Below, piece after piece: positions 1-6,543 of a stretch of DNA of 6,674 nt. The notes beneath the pieces are model-generated. The model saw nothing but the letters and a program-made list of their open reading frames with translations, was not told the origin of the DNA and made no database searches. Numbering within the stretch: position 1 is the stretch's first letter; each line of letters starts with the position of its first letter. The position numbers and the translations under genes were made by a program. Location of the stretch: assembly GCA_002366775.1 (NCBI GenBank), contig DFBW01000002.1, positions 1 to 6,674 on the forward strand, read 5' to 3'. Origin of the DNA: Roseovarius sp. UBA3070. GTDB lineage: Bacteria > Pseudomonadota > Alphaproteobacteria > Rhodobacterales > Rhodobacteraceae.

Positions 1-633
1 ATCAACCACATGGCCAATCGGGCCGTTCACAGCCTTGCCCAGAAGCGGCGTAAGGGCTGAGCGGATGGTCAGGGGCATATCGCGCGTATAGGCATAGTAA
101 GCCAGCGAAAGGCCGGTCACCACATAGATCGACCATGCGTGAAAGCCGTAATGTGCGAATGTATAGCGATAGGCAGATTGAATGGACGCTTCGGTGTTGC
201 CGACCACTTCGCCAGCGACCACTACGGGGTTTGATCCCCAGAGGCTCAGTGGCTCGGCAGTGGCAAAAACCATCAGCCCCACACCCAGGCCCGCGCCGAA
301 CATCATGGAGAACCAGGAGAAATTGGAAAACTCAGGGGCTTCCCCCGGTTTGCCCATCACCTTGCGGCCTGATTACGGCAGGATCGCCACGACCAGCAGG
401 AAGAAGGCAAAAAAGCCAACGATTACAATGTAGAACTGGTTGAAGATCTTTAGAATGTTGCCATTCAGGCTTCCCAGTGCGGTATTCGCGTTCGCCGGAA
501 ACACCAGTGCCCAAAGCACAAGTGCAACCATGATGCCTTTGGAGATCAGAGCAATCGGCAGGCTGTTGTCTTGGTAAAAGCCGTGCGGTTGCTTCTTGAT
601 CTCCACATCTGTGAATGGAGGTTTGATACTCAT
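1..633 (-). pseudogene. BCCT-family transporter, N-terminal part, interrupted by an in-frame stop
   Basis: This is the start of a betaine/choline/carnitine transporter (BCCT), an inner-membrane carrier for quaternary-amine compatible solutes or similar substrates; the exact substrate cannot be told. The ATG at 633-631 follows an AAAGGGA ribosome-binding site. Codons 1-86 hold a cytoplasmic N-terminus, a first membrane helix (about residues 27-47) and a second (about 67-86). Codon 87 is TAA (375-373). The same frame then stays open for 124 codons to the window edge and carries typical BCCT sequence: GKPGEAPEFSNFSW, the glycine-rich helix MMFGAGLGVGLMVF followed by ATAEP (about 110-128), RYTFAHYGFHAW (about 156-167), and GPIGHVVD at the edge. 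A CAA glutamine codon changed to TAA would explain the break. The stop leaves only two helices, so the product is probably non-functional unless this is a sequencing error. The family call is secure. The C-terminal BCCT signature lies outside the window. Confidence 0.87.
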
Positions 634-640
634 TTTTGTG

Positions 641-647
641 TCCCTTT
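641..647 (-). promoter_or_regulatory. Ribosome-binding site of the BCCT transporter gene
   Basis: On the minus strand AAAGGGA lies seven bases before the ATG at 633-631. It fixes the transporter start and shows that the initiation region is intact although the frame is later broken. Confidence 0.6.
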
Positions 648-808
648 TATCCGTGTCTCAATGGGACAACGGTCTGCGCTTTCGTGCAAAACCCGTCGCA
701 AAGGTATTTGTCTTTGGCTTGACTGCCCCCATCGCGTTAATTTGTCACAGGCTGGTGCCGACGGGGTGGATATTTTGCGGCACCACATGTAATGAACGCG
801 ACCCAGCG

Positions 809-856
809 ATTCAATTCAAGCTTAAAATAGTTGATTCAGATTCAGTAAAATTGAAT
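809..856. repeat. AT-rich inverted repeat, possible operator or divergent promoter region
   Basis: ATTCAATT at 809-816 and AATTGAAT at 849-856 are exact reverse complements separated by 32 bases. Between them GATTCA is repeated in tandem (833-838 and 839-844). A weak plus-strand promoter can be drawn as TTGATT (831-836), 17 bases, AATTAT (854-859). The position between divergent genes would suit a regulator site, but no known operator consensus is matched with confidence. Confidence 0.35.
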
Positions 857-1005
857 TATGCCGCACCAAATTTCCCCTGCGCGTCTATCCAAAGCCAGGT
901 CCCCTGTCGCTTTCGCGTGTCAGGCTTTGATCGACCAAGCCCGCTGGATTTCATGTTAGTATATGCAAGGCCTGCGGTTTGTCGGGGGGGCACGCGCAGG
1001 GGGGA

Positions 1006-1037
1006 TGATCGTCGCCTGCGGTAAATTACCATAAGAT
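1006..1037 (+). promoter_or_regulatory. Possible extracytoplasmic-function sigma (RpoE/ChrR-like) promoter
   Basis: TGATCG at 1006-1011 and TAAGAT at 1032-1037 resemble the -35 (TGATC-type) and -10 (TAAGA-type) elements of Rhodobacter sigma-E promoters, a regulon that includes a cyclopropane-fatty-acid synthase gene. The 20-base gap is longer than I would expect, and the 11-bp palindrome GGTAAATTACC lies inside it. A transcript from here would have a leader of roughly 70 bases before the ATG at 1116. This is a context-driven guess. Confidence 0.25.
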
Positions 1038-1101
1038 ACGCCACTATTGGGAAAATTCTTGCCCGCAGCCACACAACGCCTTAGGCTTGGGGCCATAAAA
1101 C

Positions 1102-1110
1102 AAAGGGAGA
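1102..1110 (+). promoter_or_regulatory. Ribosome-binding site of the truncated CFA-synthase gene
   Basis: AAAGGGAGA ends five bases before the ATG at 1116-1118. It favours this start over an upstream in-frame TTG at 1047, and suggests that the shortened reading frame may still be translated. Confidence 0.6.
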
Positions 1111-1115
1111 CTGGT

Positions 1116-1421
1116 ATGATCCTGACCGACACGACCGGCCAGACCAACCTGCCTCGCTATTTCAAACGGGCCTTTGCAACAGCGCAGCAAATCCAGCAGG
1201 GGCGATTGGACTTCGTCCTTCCGTTTGAGCATGGTGATAGTGACCGCCTGAGACTGCGTCGCTGGCACCATGCCTCCAATGATAATTGGGCTCAGGTGGC
1301 CCAATTGGGCTTTGACGATCGCTTTAGGCGAATGTGGAATTTTTATCTCACCTCTTGTGCGGGGGCGTTCGGGTCCGGTAATTGCAATGTAACCCAGATC
1401 ACAATCGCAAGGCCCCTCTGA
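1116..1421 (+). pseudogene. Internally deleted cyclopropane-fatty-acyl-phospholipid synthase remnant (101 aa)
   Basis: Full-length CFA synthases of this group are about 400 residues and move a methylene carbon from S-adenosylmethionine to double bonds of membrane phospholipid acyl chains. Here only the two ends of such a protein remain, in one continuous frame. Residues about 12-36 (LPRYFKRAF through GRLDFVLP) match the family's N-terminal segment. Residues about 46-100 (RLRRWHH, LGFDDRFRRMWNFYLTSC, SGNCNVTQITIARP) match its extreme C-terminus. The join lies near residues 36-45 (about 1221-1250). The whole Rossmann fold with the SAM-binding and active-site residues, nearly 300 residues, is absent, so the product cannot be a methyltransferase. 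The ribosome-binding site and stop are intact, and the stop lies one base before the trgA start, so translation could still serve to couple trgA. The alternative is a collapsed assembly. The family call rests on recalled family sequence. Confidence 0.75.
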
Positions 1422-1422
1422 T

Positions 1423-1878
1423 ATGCCCCTGACCGACAAAATGCCCACCGCGGCCAAATTCTTTGCTGCCATTGGATTGGCGGCCGTTGGCTGGATCGCG
1501 TCTGAGGCGATCCGCCCCCTTCTGCCACCGCACACCGATTTTGGCTGGTTCAACCAGGTCAATGTTGTGCTGGGTGTGATCTGTGGTTGGCGCGTGACGG
1601 GCCGCCGTGTGGGCGGTACATTCAGCGAGGCCATCAGTGCCGGGCTGACCGGCGTGATCGCTTTGGTGTTTTGGGGGCTCTTTGCTCAAAGCTTCAACCT
1701 CATGCTGGCCGAGGCCTTGGACAAAAAATACAAAGGCCCGTTTCAAGCGATCATGGGGATATTTAACAATGCCATGGAGTTCGGCGTCTTCCTGCTTGAT
1801 GGCAAAGTGATTGGGATCATTTTGATCGGCGGCATCCTGACCGGCCTTTTTGCCGATTGGATTTCCAAGCGGCTTTAG
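1423..1878 (+). CDS. trgA: TrgA family tellurite-resistance membrane protein
   Basis: A 151-residue small integral membrane protein of the TrgA family, named for its part in high-level tellurite resistance in Rhodobacter sphaeroides; its biochemical mechanism is not known. Four hydrophobic segments are visible, at about residues 11-30, 42-60, 70-95 and 128-147. Recognisable family blocks are MPTAAK, GWIASEAIRPLLP, HTDFGWFNQVN, CGWRVTGRR and GLTGVIALVFWGLF. The start at 1423 lies one base after the stop of the preceding frame, which suggests coupled translation. A second in-frame ATG at 1441, giving the usual family beginning MPTAAK, is an equally reasonable start but has no obvious ribosome-binding site. 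trgB begins eight bases after the stop, so the two are surely co-transcribed. Confidence 0.88.
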   Translation: MPLTDKMPTAAKFFAAIGLAAVGWIASEAIRPLLPPHTDFGWFNQVNVVLGVICGWRVTGRRVGGTFSEAISAGLTGVIALVFWGLFAQSFNLMLAEALDKKYKGPFQAIMGIFNNAMEFGVFLLDGKVIGIILIGGILTGLFADWISKRL

Positions 1879-1885
1879 AGCTCCA

Positions 1886-2986
1886 GTGACCTCCTTTTTC
1901 GTATATGGGTCATTGGCATCTCCTGCCATTTTGAATGTCATTCTGGGGCAGGGGGATGCCCCTTTGGGGCAGGTGGGCGTATTGTCTGGCCACCGCGCTG
2001 AACATGGCACCGGTCCATTCCCCTGGGCATGCAAAGCCGATGATCAGTCGATAACAGGCAAGGTTCTGAACAATCTGGACAAAGACGCCAGCACGCGCCT
2101 GAGCTTTGTGGTTGAAGCCCTTGGCGGGCGGGAAGATACCGCCTTTATCCAGACTGATGAGGGCAAAATTAGCGCGCGCTTTGCCTGCGGTGTCCCGGCA
2201 TCACATTCAACGTTGGATGACGGCGCTATCCAGATGATTGAGCTATTGGCAGCTCAGGAAATCATGAGCTATTTCAATCGCGTAGATGTCAGTGAGCTGG
2301 CTTGGCGGCGCGCTATGATCCTGTCGCGGGCGGCGGCCAGACAGGCGGCACACACCCCCAAGCCAGCAGAGCTGCGCAGCACCACAGGTCGTGACCAAGT
2401 TGGAGTGCACACCATAGAGACCCCACACCAAGGGTTCTTTGTGACCCGCAATTACCAGCTGACGCATCCCAGGTTTGATGGCACCACCAGCCCAGAATTA
2501 CGACGCGAGGTGTTTGTGGCCACGGATGCCGCCATTGTACTGCCTTATGACCCGATGCGCGATCGTGTGTTGATAGTAGAGCAGTTTCGGATGGGGCCAT
2601 TTGGGCGCGGCGATGCGCGCCCCTGGATGCTGGAGCCTGTGGCGGGGCGTCTGGATGCCGGTGAAACGCCCGAGCAATGCGCGCGGCGCGAATGCGAAGA
2701 AGAAGCCGGGCTGAGCTTGCACCGCCTGGACAAGATCGCCAGTCACTATTGTTCGCCGGGGTGTTCAACCGAGTATTTCCACCTGTTTCTGGGCTTGTGT
2801 GATTTACCGGACGAAGCGGCGGGCTTTGGTGGTCTGGACAGCGAACAAGAGGACATTCGCATTCATATCGTCAGCTACGCCCGTGCGATGGCCTTGCTTG
2901 ACACTGGCGAGGCCGACAATGGCCCGCTTATTCTGGCGCTGTTGTGGTTGTCAAAAACCCGTGACACGCTTCGTGCATCTGCTTGA
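1886..2986 (+). CDS. trgB: TrgB: gamma-glutamylcyclotransferase-like plus NUDIX hydrolase fusion
   Basis: A 366-residue cytoplasmic protein with two parts. The N-terminus begins FFVYGSL (residues 4-10), the nucleotide-free signature of gamma-glutamylcyclotransferase/AIG2-like folds, and this domain runs to about residue 110. The C-terminal part, from about residue 180, is a NUDIX hydrolase with a perfect box at 254-276 (G-x5-E-x7-R-E-C-E-E-E-A-G-L). The flanking WMLEPVAG and HYCSPGCSTE are typical of ADP-ribose pyrophosphatase-type members, so hydrolysis of ADP-ribose or a similar nucleoside diphosphate is likely. The GTG at 1886 is chosen because it gives a start just before FFVYGSL, as in the family, and lies 7 bases beyond the trgA stop; an ATG at 1850 would overlap trgA and add 12 residues with no family support. 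The ribosome-binding site is weak (GAG at 1878-1880). The acidic residue expected in the first domain may be displaced, as discussed in the findings. Confidence 0.85.
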   Translation: MTSFFVYGSLASPAILNVILGQGDAPLGQVGVLSGHRAEHGTGPFPWACKADDQSITGKVLNNLDKDASTRLSFVVEALGGREDTAFIQTDEGKISARFACGVPASHSTLDDGAIQMIELLAAQEIMSYFNRVDVSELAWRRAMILSRAAARQAAHTPKPAELRSTTGRDQVGVHTIETPHQGFFVTRNYQLTHPRFDGTTSPELRREVFVATDAAIVLPYDPMRDRVLIVEQFRMGPFGRGDARPWMLEPVAGRLDAGETPEQCARRECEEEAGLSLHRLDKIASHYCSPGCSTEYFHLFLGLCDLPDEAAGFGGLDSEQEDIRIHIVSYARAMALLDTGEADNGPLILALLWLSKTRDTLRASA

Positions 2987-3034
2987 GTTATTCAGCGCTA
3001 AAGGCTAGGTCTGACGCCTAGGACACGCAGTAAT

Positions 3035-4078
3035 ATGGGGCATTTCATGCAACGTGCACAAGACCTGGCCGAGGCCGTTGGCAACACACCTCTGATCCGC
3101 CTTCGCGCCGCATCCGAGGCGACCGGTTGCGAGATATTGGGCAAATGCGAATTCCTGAACCCCGGGCAGTCGGTCAAAGACCGTGCTGCATTGTTTATCA
3201 TTCGTGATGCTGTGGCGCGCGGCGCACTTAAGCCCGGCGGCACGATTGTTGAAGGCACCGCCGGCAATACCGGCATCGGGCTGGCTTTGGTGGGGGCCTC
3301 ATTGGGCTTCAAAACTGTGATCGTGATCCCCGAAACCCAAAGCGAAGAAAAGAAAGATATGCTGCGCCTTGCCGGGGCTGACCTGGTGCAAGTGCCGGCA
3401 GCCCCCTATGCAAATCCCAACAATTTTGTACGCTACTCCGAAAGGTTAGCCGAAAAACTTGCACAAACAGAACCAAACGGTGTGGTTTGGGCCAACCAGT
3501 TTGACAATGTTGCCAACCGTCAGGCCCATATTGAAACCACCGGCCCCGAGATTTGGGAGCAAACCGACGGCAAGGTGGATGGGTTTATCTGTGCCTGCGG
3601 ATCGGGTGGCACATTGAATGGCGTGGCCATGGCATTGCAGCCCAAGGGCGTCAAAATCGGACTGGCTGATCCGATGGGGGCCAAGCTCTATTCATGGTAC
3701 ACTAAGGGCGAATTGGAGGCCGAGGGGGACTCGATTGCTGAGGGCATCGGACAGGTGCGCATCACCAAGAACCTTGAAGGGCTGACCCCGGATTTCAACT
3801 GCCAGATCCCCGATGCCGAGGCGTTGCCGATTGTGTTTGACCTGTTGCAACATGAAGGCCTGTGTGTCGGCGCGTCATCAGGCATCAACATTGCCGGAGC
3901 CATCCGCATGGCGCGTGACATGGGCCCCGGCAACACAATTGTAACTGTGCTTGCGGACTACGGTACGCGGTATCAGTCAAAATTATTTAACCCTGAATTT
4001 CTTATCGAAAAGGGCCTGCCCACGCCATCCTGGCTGGATCGGGCGCCTCGTTCAATTCCCGGAGTATTTGTGGAGTGA
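3035..4078 (+). CDS. cysK: Cysteine synthase A (O-acetylserine sulfhydrylase)
   Basis: A 347-residue PLP enzyme of the cytoplasm that makes L-cysteine and acetate from O-acetyl-L-serine and sulfide, the last step of sulfur assimilation. AVGNTPLIRL (14-23) is the family's usual opening. Lys48 in NPGQSVKDR is the PLP-binding lysine. EGTAGNTG (73-80) is the substrate loop, with TAGNTG where many relatives have TSGNTG. CGSGGT is the PLP-phosphate loop. DYGTRYQSKLFNPEFL near the C-terminus is typical of the alphaproteobacterial subgroup. It follows trgB after a 48-base gap and overlaps the next gene by four bases. In R. sphaeroides a cysK beside trgAB contributes to tellurite resistance. The start at 3035 is open to doubt: an ATG at 3047 has GGGG six bases upstream and also precedes the conserved region, whereas the only purine tract for 3035 (AGGA at 3020-3023) is rather far away. 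Confidence 0.93.
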   Translation: MGHFMQRAQDLAEAVGNTPLIRLRAASEATGCEILGKCEFLNPGQSVKDRAALFIIRDAVARGALKPGGTIVEGTAGNTGIGLALVGASLGFKTVIVIPETQSEEKKDMLRLAGADLVQVPAAPYANPNNFVRYSERLAEKLAQTEPNGVVWANQFDNVANRQAHIETTGPEIWEQTDGKVDGFICACGSGGTLNGVAMALQPKGVKIGLADPMGAKLYSWYTKGELEAEGDSIAEGIGQVRITKNLEGLTPDFNCQIPDAEALPIVFDLLQHEGLCVGASSGINIAGAIRMARDMGPGNTIVTVLADYGTRYQSKLFNPEFLIEKGLPTPSWLDRAPRSIPGVFVE

Positions 4079-6543
4079 CACATTTCTTGAAATCAGCACT
4101 ATTGATTTTGGTGCTGGCAGTTGGCGTGGTTGGTTTGACTGCGCCATCGCCGATTTATGCCCAACCGACGTCGCCACAACCAGATTATGTCGGCTGGCAG
4201 AACACCGCCAATCGTGCTGATGAGGCGATCGAAACCAGCCGCGCCAGCACTGCCGCACTTGAGGCATTGCGCCGCCAGCTGGTAAATTGGCGCGATCAGT
4301 TCATTGACGCGCAAGATATCAATTCAAACGCTATCACCACAGTACAAAGCCAGTTGGATGCGCTGGGGCCTGTGCCTGAAGACGAAGAGGAATCCGCCAC
4401 CATAACCAGCCAGCGGGCGGATCTGGGGGTTCGCCTGGCCGAATTACAAGACCCGGCGAAAACGGCGGAGCTGGCCCAGAACCGCGCAGACGGGCTTATC
4501 AAGGGCATCGACCGGATTATCCGCGAGCGACAGGCCGAAGAACTGCTGCAGTTTGGCCCATCGCCGATCAACCCAACCCATTGGGGCGCGGGTATTTCAG
4601 CGCTCACAAGCACAGCGGCTGATGTGCGAAGCGAGTTTTCCGGCGCCTGGAACAACTCGGTGCAACAAGCCGAAGCCAAAAAGGATCTGCCCGCGGTTTT
4701 GGCCCTGTTTGTGATTGGCCTCATTTTGATCATGCGCGGGCGGCGCTGGACCCGCAGGATCACCAATTGGACGCTGACTGACGCCCCCGGCGCCGGGCGT
4801 TGGATCGTGTCATTCATCCTGTCACTGGGCAGTGTTTTCCTCCCCTTTATTGGGATGGCCTTGCTGGTCGAAGCGGTGTTTGCCACCAACCTTGTTGGCC
4901 TGCGCGGTGAGGTGATTATCAACGCATTGCTTGCCCCAATCTTTGTGTTTCTGCTGGCCCGCTGGCTGGCCATGCGCATTTTCCCATCAAGGGAAGCGCG
5001 CACCCTGCCGCTGAACCTTGACCCGGTTCAACGGATCTCTGGGCGCCTTTATGGGGCCCTTCTGGGGCTGATCTCGGGGGGGTATTTCTTCTTTTCGGAT
5101 GTGTCGGATTTCTCCAACTGGACCGAAACAGCTACCAATGTTGTTCTGTTTCCTTTCATCGCTCTGGCGGGGCTGGTGTTGCTGCGTTTGGCACGGTTGT
5201 TGCAGACCCATTGCAAACGCGAATCTGAGGAAGGCGAAGACGAAAAGTTCCGCGCCACGATCACCCGGTTCCTGGCAATGGGGATGATGGTGTTGGGCGT
5301 TGTGTCGCCCGTGTTGGCGGCGGTGGGCTATTTCAAGCTGGCGCATTTCCTGATGTTCCCATCGTTGTTGTCGTTGCAATTATTGGCCATCTTGTTGGTG
5401 CTGCAGCGGGTGGTTGTTGAGGTTTATGTCCTGGTGACCAATAACCGCAAAGGGTCTGAAGAATCTCTGGTGCCTGTGCTGATTGGCTTGTTGCTGGTCC
5501 TGTTGTCCCTCCCGCTTTTTGCGATGGCCTGGGGGGTGCGCCCGGCGCAATTGGGTGAACTTTGGATCCAGTTCACCAATGGGGTCAACATGGGCGGCGT
5601 GCGTATTTCGCCCACGGTGTTTCTGACCTTCGCCATTGTCTTTGCCATCGGGTATCTGGCCACACGGCTGTTGCAGGGGGCGCTGAAAAACACGATCCTG
5701 CCCAAAACCAAGCTGGATCAGGGCGGGCGCAATGCCATCACTGCGGGTGTGGGTTATATCGGGATATTCCTGGCCGCGCTGATCGCCATCACCTCTGCGG
5801 GGCTTGATCTCAGCTCAATCGCGATTGTTGCCGGTGCGTTGTCTGTCGGTATTGGTTTTGGTTTGCGCACCATCGTGGAAAACTTTGTTTCCGGCATCAT
5901 TTTGTTGATCGAGCGCCCCATTTCTGAGGGCGACTGGATTGAGGTGGGGGGTGTGCATGGCACGGTGCGCGACATCTCGGTGCGCTCGACCCGGATTGAG
6001 ACGTTTGATCGCTCGGATGTGATCTTGCCCAATGCTGATCTGGTGACGGGTCGTGTGACCAACTACACCCACTTCAACACTGTGGGGCGGGCAATTGTCC
6101 CTGTTGGTGTGGCTTATGGCACTGACACCCGCAAGGTTGAGAAAATCCTGCTGGAGATCGCCGAGGCTCACCCCATGGTGTTGGCCAATCCTGCACCCTC
6201 GGTGATATTGAGAAGCTTTGGCGCCTCCTCGGTCGATTTTGAAATACGGGCCATTTTGCGCGATGTGAACTGGGTGCTGAGTGTGACCTCGGACATGAAT
6301 CATGAGATCGCCAAGCGGTTTATGGAAGAGGGGATAGAAATCCCGTTCGCACAGCAGGATATCTGGTTTCGCAATCCCGAAACTCTGGTGCCCGGAGGGG
6401 CGAAAAAACCGGTTGCCAAAAAACCAAAAGCACCAAAAAAGAAACCGACCGATACGTTGATCGAGACCGCCAAGCCGGATGAGGCCGATATGGGCACCTC
6501 TGGTGAGGGTGGTGAAGGTGCAGGCCAGGGGGGCGATAGATGA
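4075..6543 (+). CDS. DUF3772-containing MscS-family mechanosensitive ion channel
   Basis: An 822-residue inner-membrane protein expected to open under membrane tension and release solutes during osmotic downshock. The GTG start overlaps the cysK stop (GTGA) and has GGAG ten bases upstream. A signal peptide ends near SPIYA-QP (about residue 29). A periplasmic, alanine- and glutamate-rich helical region with the DUF3772 part follows to about residue 180 (WRDQF, ILEx-poor coiled segments, LQFGPSPINPTHWG). Roughly eleven hydrophobic segments lie between about 205 and 601. The MscS core begins near 557; its pore-lining helix is AGALSVGIGFGLRTIVENF (586-604), followed by the beta domain ERPISEGDWIEV (613-624), VHGTVRDISVRSTRIETFD, and LPNADLV. 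The last 46 residues (from 777) form a Lys/Pro-rich then Gly/acidic tail that is probably disordered and cytoplasmic. The next gene overlaps by ATGA. Which member of the MscS superfamily it matches functionally is not clear. Confidence 0.9.
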   Translation: MTHFLKSALLILVLAVGVVGLTAPSPIYAQPTSPQPDYVGWQNTANRADEAIETSRASTAALEALRRQLVNWRDQFIDAQDINSNAITTVQSQLDALGPVPEDEEESATITSQRADLGVRLAELQDPAKTAELAQNRADGLIKGIDRIIRERQAEELLQFGPSPINPTHWGAGISALTSTAADVRSEFSGAWNNSVQQAEAKKDLPAVLALFVIGLILIMRGRRWTRRITNWTLTDAPGAGRWIVSFILSLGSVFLPFIGMALLVEAVFATNLVGLRGEVIINALLAPIFVFLLARWLAMRIFPSREARTLPLNLDPVQRISGRLYGALLGLISGGYFFFSDVSDFSNWTETATNVVLFPFIALAGLVLLRLARLLQTHCKRESEEGEDEKFRATITRFLAMGMMVLGVVSPVLAAVGYFKLAHFLMFPSLLSLQLLAILLVLQRVVVEVYVLVTNNRKGSEESLVPVLIGLLLVLLSLPLFAMAWGVRPAQLGELWIQFTNGVNMGGVRISPTVFLTFAIVFAIGYLATRLLQGALKNTILPKTKLDQGGRNAITAGVGYIGIFLAALIAITSAGLDLSSIAIVAGALSVGIGFGLRTIVENFVSGIILLIERPISEGDWIEVGGVHGTVRDISVRSTRIETFDRSDVILPNADLVTGRVTNYTHFNTVGRAIVPVGVAYGTDTRKVEKILLEIAEAHPMVLANPAPSVILRSFGASSVDFEIRAILRDVNWVLSVTSDMNHEIAKRFMEEGIEIPFAQQDIWFRNPETLVPGGAKKPVAKKPKAPKKKPTDTLIETAKPDEADMGTSGEGGEGAGQGGDR
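6527..6533 (+). promoter_or_regulatory. Ribosome-binding site of the alaX-like gene, inside the channel gene
   Basis: AGGGGGG lies six bases before the ATG at 6540-6542 and within the last codons of the channel gene. It supports the overlapping ATGA start and means the Gly-rich end of the channel protein (GQGG) partly reflects this embedded site. Confidence 0.5.

Larger units (their letters stand above)
634..1115. other. Divergent intergenic region, no gene seen
   Basis: These roughly 480 bases separate the minus-strand transporter from the plus-strand CFA-synthase/trg cluster. Open frames crossing them translate to sequence that looks like no known family and lack good ribosome-binding sites, so I do not call a gene. 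The part at 805-860 is clearly more AT-rich than its surroundings and holds an inverted repeat, listed separately. Further right are two G tracts (984-990 and 999-1004), a 9-bp direct repeat GCCTGCGGT (970-978 and 1014-1022), and an 11-bp palindrome GGTAAATTACC (1020-1030). Promoters for both directions should lie here. Confidence 0.6.

Noticed and set aside
373..375. TAA as a recoded amino-acid codon
   Set aside because: Known bacterial recoding to selenocysteine or pyrrolysine uses TGA or TAG, and nothing around the site suggests a recoding element.
984..1004. G7 and G6 tracts as a G-quadruplex
   Set aside because: Four separate GGG runs with loops cannot be formed here; at best a two-layer structure.
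596..1024. 142-codon plus-strand open frame across the intergenic region
   Set aside because: The translation resembles no family, lacks a convincing ribosome-binding site, and begins antisense to the transporter start.
1047..1115. Upstream TTG start extending the CFA remnant by 23 residues
   Set aside because: No ribosome-binding site, and the added sequence has no family likeness; AAAGGGAGA sits correctly before 1116.
1850..1885. Upstream ATG start for trgB overlapping trgA
   Set aside because: It adds 12 residues with no family counterpart; the GTG at 1886 puts FFVYGSL at the expected N-terminal place.
1044..2034. Two long minus-strand open frames (about 196 and 211 codons) opposite the CFA remnant, trgA and trgB
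   Set aside because: They are antisense to well-supported genes and give low-complexity, family-less translations typical of GC-rich shadow frames.
3005..3021. Small hairpin CTAGG/CCTAG in the trgB-cysK gap as a terminator or attenuator
   Set aside because: Only five base pairs with a seven-base loop and no following T run; too weak to call.
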